Assembly (NCBI RefSeq): GCF_038900055.1
Contig: NZ_JBBMQM010000001.1
Coordinates: 2,294,001 to 2,358,000 of the forward strand
Source of the DNA: Henriciella sp. AS95
GTDB taxonomy: Bacteria; Pseudomonadota; Alphaproteobacteria; Caulobacterales; Hyphomonadaceae
Reading direction: 5' to 3'
DNA: 64,000 nucleotides
Shown here: piece after piece, positions 16,449 to 23,935 of the stretch
Position numbering within the stretch: position 1 is the first letter of the stretch
Layout of the letters: each line of letters begins with the position of its first letter
The notes under the pieces: generated by a model
Databases searched by the model: none
Told to the model about the DNA's origin: nothing
What the model saw: the letters and a program-made list of their open reading frames with translations, nothing else
Program-made: the position numbers and the translations under genes

Positions 16449-17770
16449 GACAGCGCTTGTGATGCCGCTGCCTCCCTTCGCTTGATGCGTGCTGGAAGGG
16501 GAACTGTTTCAACACCTTCAGCAGCCCACTCGACTTCGCCGCCCAGCGATAATGCAGCGCGTAGCCCGCTTTTCAATCCATCCTCATGAAAGCCGGAACC
16601 AAGCCATGCACCGGCAAACCAGATGCCGTCTTCGCCTTGCTTTCGCTCAAGCGAGCGTTTCGCGGCGTCAGCAGCGGCATCAAACTGCGGGTGATCGAAT
16701 GTCACCTTCGCAAATGTTTGGTGGCCAGCGGGAGGGATATCCGGATTGAGCGTTACAAACAAAGGCTTATCGACGGGAAGGTTTTGTAGTCGGTTCATCC
16801 AGTAGGTCAGGCAAATAGACGTTTCATCAGACTGGTCGCCCATGACATTCCAGCTCGCCCAAGCGGCCCGTCGCCGCGGCATGTAGGAGCTGTCGCGATG
16901 CAGGTAGATGTCGTTAGGGCGGTACTTGATCGAACGAAGCAGGAAACGCTGTTGGTCGCATCGTTCCGAGAGTAGATTCAACGCCTGGTCTGAATGCACG
17001 GCAAGAATGATATCATCGAAGACCTGGTCCGGCGCATTCTGAAACTCGACACGGACCTTCTCGCCAAAGGGCGAAATACACTTGACCGGCATCGAGAGTT
17101 TGAGACGATCGCCCAGTTGATCAACCATCTTGTCGACATAGGATTTGGAGCCGCCTGTAACGGTTCGCCATTTTGGACGCTCACGGTGCATCAAGCGATG
17201 GTTTTCGAAGAATCGGAAGAAACTCAAAGCCGGGTAGCGCAGGATTTCGCCCGGGGGTGTAGACCAGATCGCCCCGCCCATGGGCAGGATATAGTTGTCT
17301 TGAAAGTCCTTACTGAAACCGTGCTGGTCCAGCCAGAAGCCCAGGCTTTCAGCTTGAATTGAGCCATTGGCGAGTTCGGCGCGCGCAATGTCGTTGAACC
17401 GAAGGATTGTCCGCCAGAAGCGGTGAAAGCGGGGACGAAGCAGGTTCCTTTTCCGGGCGAATATGCCGCTAGTCGTCGACGCCCACTCAAATCCATCAGG
17501 ATTGGAAACGGCAAAGCTCATATCACTCGCTTCGGTGGCAACGTCCAGTTCATTGAAGAAGCCGGTGAGGTTCGGGTAATTCAGGCCGTTATACACGATG
17601 AATCCCATATCAACGGCCATGGGCTCACCGTCATAGTCTATGGAGACAGTATGCGCGTGTCCGCCAGCGCGAGACCGCGCTTCGAAGACGGTTACATCTG
17701 CGGTGTTCCGGAGTGCGTAGGCCGCACCCAACCCGCTTATACCGGAGCCGATGATAGCAATTTTTTTCAT
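16445..17770 (-). CDS. FAD-dependent amine-oxidase-type oxidoreductase
   Basis: 441 residues from the ATG at 17770, which overlaps the photolyase stop (ATGA) and has AGGA 6 bases upstream. The dinucleotide-binding motif IAIIGSGISGLGAAYAL is at the N-terminus, followed by VFEARSRAGGHAHT. DMGFIVYNGLNYPNL and the C-terminal IWFAGAWLGSGFHEDGL complete an amine-oxidase/desaturase type fold. The family pairs with DUF1365 and cyclopropane-synthase-like genes and is thought to oxidise or desaturate methylated acyl chains. The true substrate is not shown by sequence. Confidence 0.87.
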   Translation of the reverse strand: MKKIAIIGSGISGLGAAYALRNTADVTVFEARSRAGGHAHTVSIDYDGEPMAVDMGFIVYNGLNYPNLTGFFNELDVATEASDMSFAVSNPDGFEWASTTSGIFARKRNLLRPRFHRFWRTILRFNDIARAELANGSIQAESLGFWLDQHGFSKDFQDNYILPMGGAIWSTPPGEILRYPALSFFRFFENHRLMHRERPKWRTVTGGSKSYVDKMVDQLGDRLKLSMPVKCISPFGEKVRVEFQNAPDQVFDDIILAVHSDQALNLLSERCDQQRFLLRSIKYRPNDIYLHRDSSYMPRRRAAWASWNVMGDQSDETSICLTYWMNRLQNLPVDKPLFVTLNPDIPPAGHQTFAKVTFDHPQFDAAADAAKRSLERKQGEDGIWFAGAWLGSGFHEDGLKSGLRAALSLGGEVEWAAEGVETVPLPARIKRREAAASQALS

Positions 17771-19239
17771 GCGGTTTCCTGTTGCTTCTTCAAGGTATCC
17801 CACGCGTCCAACGCCCGTTCCCGGCCTTCAGAATGCTCGATCATCGGTTCGGGGTATGTTTCGCCAAGCTTAACGCTGGCGTTCGAAAGAATGGACTTAT
17901 CGGCGGCCCATGGTTCGTGGAGGTATTTGTCCGGCAGGTCCTTCAATTCCGGGCACCATTTGCGAACGTAAGAACCGGTCTCATCAAATTTTTGCCCCTG
18001 AGTGATTGGATTGAAGACCCGAAAATAGGGGGAAGCGTCTGCGCCAGAACCGGCAGTCCATTGCCAACCGGCAGAATTCGAAGCGGGATCAGCATCAACC
18101 AGTGTATCCCAGAACCAGGTCTCGCCGTCCTGCCAGGGAACCAGCAAGTGCTTGGTTAGAAAGGACGCGACAATCATTCGTACGCGATTGTGCATCCATC
18201 CAATGTGCCAGAGCTGACGCATTCCGGCGTCGACGATCGGATAGCCAGTCTGTCCATTTTGCCAGCGCTCCAGGCGCGAAGCATTTGAACGCCAGGGCAT
18301 GTCGTCAAATTTGTCATTGTAATTTTTCCAGGTCATTTCCGGATTATAATACAAGAGGACGTAAGAGAATTCCCGCCATACGACTTCAGACAGAAAGGTC
18401 CACGCACTGTCGTCCTGTTTGAAACCATGGCTGATTTTCGACATCACCGAGCGCCAAATCTGCGCTGGACTGATTTCGCCGAATGAAAGGTGTGGAGACA
18501 GCCCTGAAGTCCCATTGGCGACATCGGGTCGATTTCGGGCTGATTTGTAGTCGCGAAGGCCGTCGTCCAGAAATTCCGAGAGCCGATTGGCTGCGCCCGA
18601 CTCGCCCGGTTCCCATTCGTCTTCGAAGCCCGTTGACCAATCCGGACTTGATGGGTGAAGCCCCCAATCTTCGATACGATCGCTCTCAATTCCTTGTCCG
18701 CTGAGCGAACCAGGGGCGGGTAGGGCGTCCGGGGCTTCGTAGCAGTCTTTCATGGCTCGCCAGTAAGGGGTGAACACCTTGTAGTAGCCGCCGGCACCGG
18801 TCTTGATCGTCCACGGCTCCGTGAGCAGCATGGTATTAAAGCTCTGCGCCTCGACACCGCTGTCTTTGAGCTCGGACTTTATGGAAGCATCCAGGTCGCG
18901 CTCACCTTTACCGTATCGACGGCCCCAGTAGACACCGACGGCATTGAGGTCTTTCGCGAGCGCCGGAATAATCTGTTCAGGGTCACCTGACCGGCAAATG
19001 AGTTTGCCGCCAAGATTTGAGATATCCGATCGCAATGACTTAAGCGATTTATCGAGCCACCAGAGTGACGCGCCGCCGAGGGAGCGCAGCTTGTCATGCT
19101 TCTCCAATATGTAGACACAGACCACATCAGCGCCTGTTTCCACAGCAGCTGCGAGGGCTGCATTATCTTTCAAGCGCAGATCGCGTCTAAGCCAGACAAT
19201 GAGTTTTCTTCCCGAATGATCTGGCAGAATCGCCTCCAA
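17767..19239 (-). CDS. phrB: Deoxyribodipyrimidine photolyase
   Basis: About 490 residues. The N-terminal photolyase alpha/beta domain starts KLIVWLRRDLRLKDNAAL. The FAD domain contains SPHLSFGEISP, GYPIVDAGMRQLWHIGWMHN, and the segment around WQWTAGSGADASPYFR and FNPITQGQKFD, all class I CPD photolyase signatures. It repairs UV cyclobutane dimers using blue light. The start is odd: the frame begins at TTG 19239, but the only good Shine-Dalgarno (GGAGG) lies inside the first codons, so initiation may be leaderless or at a non-standard codon just after it. First gene of the four-gene chain. Confidence 0.93.
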   Translation of the reverse strand: MEAILPDHSGRKLIVWLRRDLRLKDNAALAAAVETGADVVCVYILEKHDKLRSLGGASLWWLDKSLKSLRSDISNLGGKLICRSGDPEQIIPALAKDLNAVGVYWGRRYGKGERDLDASIKSELKDSGVEAQSFNTMLLTEPWTIKTGAGGYYKVFTPYWRAMKDCYEAPDALPAPGSLSGQGIESDRIEDWGLHPSSPDWSTGFEDEWEPGESGAANRLSEFLDDGLRDYKSARNRPDVANGTSGLSPHLSFGEISPAQIWRSVMSKISHGFKQDDSAWTFLSEVVWREFSYVLLYYNPEMTWKNYNDKFDDMPWRSNASRLERWQNGQTGYPIVDAGMRQLWHIGWMHNRVRMIVASFLTKHLLVPWQDGETWFWDTLVDADPASNSAGWQWTAGSGADASPYFRVFNPITQGQKFDETGSYVRKWCPELKDLPDKYLHEPWAADKSILSNASVKLGETYPEPMIEHSEGRERALDAWDTLKKQQETA

Positions 19240-19252
19240 AAAACGCGCATTG

Positions 19253-19338
19253 TTTTAGATACGCAGCAAACCGCTAACTGGATGAGTCGCAATGCATTTG
19301 TGCCGAACGCTGGCACAATCCAGTCCCAGTATCTAAAA
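19253..19338. repeat. Inverted repeats in the photolyase/hldE divergent region
   Basis: TTTTAGATAC (19253-19262) is repeated in perfect inversion as GTATCTAAAA (19329-19338). Inside lie ACTGGAT (19277-19283) with ATCCAGT (19318-19324) and TTGTGCC (19298-19304) with GGCACAA (19312-19318). The region holds divergent promoters for the photolyase chain and hldE; the repeats may be operator sites. Confidence 0.45.
19256..19285 (-). promoter_or_regulatory. Candidate ECF-type promoter of the photolyase chain
   Basis: On the minus strand TCATCC (19285-19280), 18 bases, then TATCTA (19261-19256). This is one base from the TGATCC -35 and has the same 18-base spacing as the element before the ChrR-like gene. 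The -10 ends 16 bases before the TTG start, giving a very short or absent 5' leader. Confidence 0.4.
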
Positions 19339-19388
19339 GGCGAATCTAGGCGCAGTTTCGAGCCACAAACGCACACAGGAGAGGTCAC

Positions 19389-20846
19389 ATGAAGCAGAGG
19401 CTTGCCAGCTTGATTGAGCGTGGCCGCGGCAAGACGGTCCTATGTGTGGGCGACTTGATGCTGGACCGGTTTGTCTATGGTTCGGTGAACCGTATTTCGC
19501 CAGAGTCGCCAGTACCCGTGCTTCAAAAAAGCAGCGTGTCGGAGATGCCCGGGGGTGCTGGCAATGTCGCCAGAAACATGGCGTCGATGGGGCTCAACGT
19601 CATTCTTATCGGTTGCGTTGGCGAAGACGAGGACGGCGAACGCCTCGCCTCCGTTATGGATAGCGAGCCGGGAATCGATTCACGACTGGCGCGTTCATCG
19701 TCATTTCAGACAATCGTCAAAACCCGTTTCGTGGCCAGCAACCAGCAATTGCTGCGGGTGGACACCGAAGCCAGGGTGCCGGACATCGGGTTAACGGCGG
19801 ACGTGATCATTTCGGCGATTGGAGATGCAGTGCGCGCGAAGACCTGTAGCGCCATTGTCGTTTCCGACTACGCCAAGGGGAGTGTCACGCCAGACATATT
19901 CAGAGCGTGTCTCGACATTGCTTCTGGCGTCGGCATTCCAGTTCTTGTCGATCCCAAATCTAATGATCTTGCGGTGTACCGCGGGGCTACGCTTATCAAG
20001 CCCAATGCAAACGAGCTTGCTGCGGCGACTGGCCTTTCGTGTGCCGATGACAAAGATGTCGAAGCAGCCCTGGTGGTGCTAAAGTCCAACCTACCCGAAA
20101 CGAATTTTGTTGTTACGCGCGCTGAAAAAGGCATGTCGTGGATCACTGACGGGAAGGTTCATCACCGTCATGGTGAAGCGCGTGAGGTTTATGACGTTTC
20201 TGGCGCCGGCGATACCAGCATGGCAGCTATGGCGCTTGGTTATGCAGCAGACGCCGCATTGGAAGAGGCCGTTGCGCTCGCCGTCACGGCATCAGGCATC
20301 GCCGTTGGAAAGACAGGCACCGCTACAGTGTCCGCGAGCGAGATTCGAATGGCGATCGAGCCAAGACACCATCTGCTGCGTGCTCCGGTTCTGGAGCGCG
20401 GTTTACTGCAAACAAAAACTGAACAGTGGAAGTCCGATGGGCTGAGGGTCGGCTTCACGAACGGGTGCTTCGATATCCTTCATCCGGGGCATATGAAGCT
20501 CCTCGAAAGTGCCCGATCCATGTGTGACAGGCTGGTTGTTGCCATTAACTCCGACACTTCAGTCAAGCGGCTGAAAGGGGATAATCGGCCGATTAACTCC
20601 GAGCATGATCGAGCGACAATTATGTCTGGTATCAATGCCGTAGATGCCGTCACCATCTTCGAAGAAGACACGCCAGAGGCCTTGATCGAGCTCATCGTAC
20701 CGGACCTTCTGGTGAAGGGCGGCGATTATTCGATCGAGACGATTGTCGGTGCCGACACTGTTCTCAAGAACGGCGGCGAGGTGCACATCGTCGAACTTGA
20801 AGCGGGACACTCGACCACAAACATCATCGAACGATCAAAGACCTAG
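19389..20846 (+). CDS. hldE: Bifunctional heptose-7-phosphate kinase / heptose-1-phosphate adenylyltransferase
   Basis: 485 residues, with AGGAGAGG upstream of the ATG. The N-terminal ribokinase-type domain has MPGGAGNVARNMASMG and the catalytic DVSGAGDTSMA motif. The C-terminal cytidylyltransferase-like domain begins VGFTNGCFDILHPGHMKLLE, with the HxGH nucleotide-binding motif. Together they make ADP-heptose from D-glycero-manno-heptose-7-phosphate (with a phosphatase encoded elsewhere) for the lipopolysaccharide inner core. Full length for the fused form. It ends in a 4-base convergent overlap (CTAG) with the next gene. Confidence 0.94.
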   Translation: MKQRLASLIERGRGKTVLCVGDLMLDRFVYGSVNRISPESPVPVLQKSSVSEMPGGAGNVARNMASMGLNVILIGCVGEDEDGERLASVMDSEPGIDSRLARSSSFQTIVKTRFVASNQQLLRVDTEARVPDIGLTADVIISAIGDAVRAKTCSAIVVSDYAKGSVTPDIFRACLDIASGVGIPVLVDPKSNDLAVYRGATLIKPNANELAAATGLSCADDKDVEAALVVLKSNLPETNFVVTRAEKGMSWITDGKVHHRHGEAREVYDVSGAGDTSMAAMALGYAADAALEEAVALAVTASGIAVGKTGTATVSASEIRMAIEPRHHLLRAPVLERGLLQTKTEQWKSDGLRVGFTNGCFDILHPGHMKLLESARSMCDRLVVAINSDTSVKRLKGDNRPINSEHDRATIMSGINAVDAVTIFEEDTPEALIELIVPDLLVKGGDYSIETIVGADTVLKNGGEVHIVELEAGHSTTNIIERSKT

Positions 20847-21739
20847 TCTCCGCGGTCTCCGGAGATGTCTTCATCCTGGTTCGGTCGACGAATTGGCGCA
20901 ACATCCACCACTTCATCTGCGGCCCAGGTATCGAAGGGTTCAGCTGGCTTTACAGCGTTTGCATCAAGCCATTCTGCAAGCGTTTCTGCGCGCTTGTGCA
21001 ATGTGGAACTCAAATCTTCTGAAGAGGAATAGGTCATCTGTGGGCTTGGCAGGCTTGGCAGGACAAACCTCATGGCAGACGCATTTGCAACGAGGTCAGC
21101 GCTGACTGCACAGGGGTCGACAGCCGGACTACAATTGCCAAGAGCGGGCATAAAAGCACCCGTATCGGCGTCTGAACTCATAACGACGCCGCCAAAACGC
21201 TGGCCAAAATCCTCGTCGTCGGGAAGGGTGCCCAGCGCAGCGGTAAGAAGCGACTCAGTGCCAGGCGCGGCGAGAATGATGAGTCCGCGCTTGCGATTGT
21301 CGGTTGAAAGGTACCGCGCCATACCGTCGATGACGTCGGTTTCAGCCAGTTTCATCGCTTCGGATCGGGATTTCGCCGCCAGAGCGGGCGAGGGGGATCT
21401 GTAAGAAGGCGCGTATATTTCGAGGTCTGACGTATCCAGGCCAACCTCTGAGACGAATGCATCATAACTTTGATGTATGACGTCGTCGTCAGCGCGAATG
21501 ATGCCCGCTGGCGCAGGTGTTGTCGGCGGCGGGGCAATCACAAAGAAATCGACCCCCCATGGTGTTGCCCAGCCACCTGGAGGGAGTTCCGCAGGCCTTT
21601 CCAGCCATGCCTCATCATAGAAATAATCGGGCGCTGGAGGTGTGCCTTCTGTTCGCCCGATCATTGATGTGTAGATGAGGTTCTTGAAAGCGAACCAGCC
21701 AACAAGAATGACAACAACTGCGATTAGCCCGCGGCGCAT
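20843..21739 (-). CDS. DUF3089-like protein with a lost nucleophile motif
   Basis: 298 residues with an N-terminal membrane segment (IAVVVILVGWFAFKNLIY), so the rest is probably periplasmic. DFFVIAPPPTT, IYAPSYRSPSP and the MARYLSTDNRKRGLIILA block resemble DUF3089 alpha/beta-hydrolase-like proteins. Where those usually have a GHSQG-type nucleophile elbow, this one reads AAPGTES, so it may not be an active hydrolase. Two cysteines near NCSPAVDPC could form a disulfide. It is the third gene of a minus-strand operon; its start shares one base with the upstream stop (TAATG). Confidence 0.55.
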   Translation of the reverse strand: MRRGLIAVVVILVGWFAFKNLIYTSMIGRTEGTPPAPDYFYDEAWLERPAELPPGGWATPWGVDFFVIAPPPTTPAPAGIIRADDDVIHQSYDAFVSEVGLDTSDLEIYAPSYRSPSPALAAKSRSEAMKLAETDVIDGMARYLSTDNRKRGLIILAAPGTESLLTAALGTLPDDEDFGQRFGGVVMSSDADTGAFMPALGNCSPAVDPCAVSADLVANASAMRFVLPSLPSPQMTYSSSEDLSSTLHKRAETLAEWLDANAVKPAEPFDTWAADEVVDVAPIRRPNQDEDISGDRGD

Positions 21740-22119
21740 TACTCTTCCTTCATTGCCTCTTTCAGTCCTGAATAGGACGGCTGATCCACCTTTAGCTGTG
21801 CAATTGCGGTCTTTTTTAGGTGCAACATGAGCTCAGTTGAGCTGCTATCCAGCGTGCGGTTCCTCAGGCGCTCGCTAAGTTCGCAATTCAAGGCTCTCAA
21901 ATCATTCTCATTCGAGGTGCCGAGCAGAGCCTGCAGGCTCGATCTTTCTTCAGCATCGTTTTGTTTGCGGGCCTCCAAATCTCGCGCAATCGTCGCAAGC
22001 ACATTGGAGGCAACCCTTGCGTGGAAGGCAGCCCGACCACTGAGTTCAGGCATCGCGGTGTGATCGACAAAATTCTTCACCGCTTCAACAAGCTCTTTGA
22101 TCGTTGGCTGGTCGTACAT
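21739..22119 (-). CDS. DUF6285-type small protein
   Basis: 126 residues, mostly helical and charged, starting MYDQPTIKELVEAVKNFV and containing ARVASNVLATIARDLE. This pattern belongs to a small family of unknown function usually encoded next to aminoglycoside-phosphotransferase-like and acyl-CoA dehydrogenase genes. Here it is coupled by TAATG junctions to the phosphotransferase before it and the DUF3089-like gene after it. No catalytic motif is visible; it may be a partner of the phosphotransferase. Confidence 0.65.
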   Translation of the reverse strand: MYDQPTIKELVEAVKNFVDHTAMPELSGRAAFHARVASNVLATIARDLEARKQNDAEERSSLQALLGTSNENDLRALNCELSERLRNRTLDSSSTELMLHLKKTAIAQLKVDQPSYSGLKEAMKEE

Positions 22120-23117
22120 TATTGCCTCTCCAGCAGGTTTATCAGGTCTATTTCTGTTTCCGAAACACGTCGGCCGATCGCCGCGCGTTCGACACTCGGA
22201 TCAGCGCCGGACCGAAAGGATTCGTACATCATCATGCACATGATGCCCCATTTGAGGCTGCCTAGAATTTCCCACCAGTCAATATCCGTCGGTTGAAAGG
22301 CTTGGCCGCCAGCTTGCTCGTAAGCGTCAAGCAAGTCCTCCAATTGCCCGAAGCCGCCGACCCGATTTTCAGATTGTCCGAAGCGCCACGAATTTACGCA
22401 TAGCCACGCAATGTCTTCTCTCGGATCCCCAATGTGCGAGAGTTCCCAGTCGAGAACCGACGCCAAACCCTGTTCGTCGACCATGATGTTTCCGAGGCGG
22501 AAGTCACCGTGAACGAGAGCAGGCTTGAGCGGCGAAGGGGCATGGTCCTCTAGCCATGCAACAGCCAAATCGAATATCGGTCGACATATCCCGGTGGACC
22601 TGTAGGTTTCATCGTATCTGCGAAGTTGATCCAGGCCGCTGCTCTCTTCCAGACCGCAATCGCTTGCACCTTTGACAGAGTGAATTCGCGCGAGCGCCAT
22701 ACCGCATTGCTCCGGCAGCACAGCGCGGGCGGTAGCATATTGATCGTCTCGCAGAATGCGTCGCGCAATGGTTTCTCCGGTGATACGGCTCATGAAGAAA
22801 CCCTCACCGAGGCCATCTGTGGGCGTCAGCACCCTGAGTACCTTTGGGACGGGCACATCAGCGTCAGATGCCAACGCAATGACCTCCGCTTCCCGGGCAA
22901 GTCCGATCGGATTTAATTCCGACGTGGCCGTCGCCCCTTCGGGGGCTCGGCGTAAGATAATAGAATCAGGGACCAATGATCCTGCAAGCTTCAGCAACCA
23001 GGTTTCCTGGCTAGCGCCGCCTGACAATTGCTCGGCCGAATTCAATTCAGCTTTTCCGTCGTAAATCTTTGCAACGACAGCGGAAAGCCTGCGTTCAAAA
23101 TCTTGTGCGTCACTCAT
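22119..23117 (-). CDS. APH-family phosphotransferase (acyl-CoA-metabolism type)
   Basis: 332 residues from the ATG at 23117 (MSDAQDFERRL); the longer ORF to 23270 would run into the divergent DUF502 gene. The kinase-like signatures are LSGGASQETWLLKL (nucleotide loop), ALVHGDFRLGNIMVD (catalytic HGD...N) and SVLDWELSHIGDPREDIAW. This subgroup is related to the ACAD10/11 N-terminal kinase, which phosphorylates hydroxyacyl-CoA, and typically accompanies DUF6285. It is not an antibiotic-resistance type. It leads a three-gene operon. Confidence 0.82.
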   Translation of the reverse strand: MSDAQDFERRLSAVVAKIYDGKAELNSAEQLSGGASQETWLLKLAGSLVPDSIILRRAPEGATATSELNPIGLAREAEVIALASDADVPVPKVLRVLTPTDGLGEGFFMSRITGETIARRILRDDQYATARAVLPEQCGMALARIHSVKGASDCGLEESSGLDQLRRYDETYRSTGICRPIFDLAVAWLEDHAPSPLKPALVHGDFRLGNIMVDEQGLASVLDWELSHIGDPREDIAWLCVNSWRFGQSENRVGGFGQLEDLLDAYEQAGGQAFQPTDIDWWEILGSLKWGIMCMMMYESFRSGADPSVERAAIGRRVSETEIDLINLLERQ

Positions 23118-23194
23118 CTTCGCCACAATTAACGGAAAGAAGAACACTTCCAAGCCATACTCAACGTCAACCAGACGCACGCAGGAGCGCCTAA

Positions 23195-23935
23195 ATGTCG
23201 AAAAGACGCAAGAAAGACAAAGGTTTGATGGGCATTGAGCCCAAGCCAAAACGTCTGAGCGTCTGGGCATGGCTCCGCGGACGTTTTCTCGCCGGTATGG
23301 TGATCGCGGCGCCGATCGCGATTACGATATTTGTCCTGCAGTTTCTGATAAATTTCATCGACAATCGCGTGAAGCCGCTGCTGCCACCGGTCATTCAGCC
23401 GGAGACCTACACGAACTACGCCATCCCAGGCTTTGGCGTGCTGGTCATGATCATCGTCCTGACAATACTGGGCGCGATCGCCACGAATCTGATCGGTCGA
23501 TCAGTGATCAGTGCGACGGATCGGATTCTATCGCGCATTCCGCTTGTCAGAAACGTCTATGCCGCTTTCAAACAGCTTACAGAAGTGCTCGCGAGCAATC
23601 AGCAGGCATCCTATGACCGGGTGGTCATGGTGGAATACCCGAAGGCCGGCTCATGGTGCATTGGTTTTGTCGCGTCGGATGCAAAGGGCGAAATCAAACA
23701 TCACCTCGGGCCTGAATTCATTGGGGTGTTTGTGCCGACAACACCAAACCCGACGTCTGGCTTTCTTATGTACGTCAATCGAGCCGAGTGTATCGATCTC
23801 GACATGTCGATCGAGGAGGGCGCGAAGATGATCCTGTCCGCCGGTCTCATCGTGCCTGAGAAGCTTGCGCCGGCGTCGGAAACGACGCCCTCAACTGCTG
23901 TCCCTGCTGAGCGGGCTGAGCAGCTCCCTCAATAG
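23195..23935 (+). CDS. DUF502 membrane protein
   Basis: 246 residues with AGGAG upstream. Two transmembrane segments are visible (about 33-54 and 77-100: MVIAAPIAITIFVLQFLINF and FGVLVMIIVLTILGAIATNL). RIPLVRNVYAAFKQLTEVL is the DUF502 signature, and FVPTTPNPTSGFLMYV follows. Function is unknown; the family is broadly conserved in alphaproteobacteria. Its last 45 bases overlap the convergent recG end. Confidence 0.85.
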   Translation: MSKRRKKDKGLMGIEPKPKRLSVWAWLRGRFLAGMVIAAPIAITIFVLQFLINFIDNRVKPLLPPVIQPETYTNYAIPGFGVLVMIIVLTILGAIATNLIGRSVISATDRILSRIPLVRNVYAAFKQLTEVLASNQQASYDRVVMVEYPKAGSWCIGFVASDAKGEIKHHLGPEFIGVFVPTTPNPTSGFLMYVNRAECIDLDMSIEEGAKMILSAGLIVPEKLAPASETTPSTAVPAERAEQLPQ

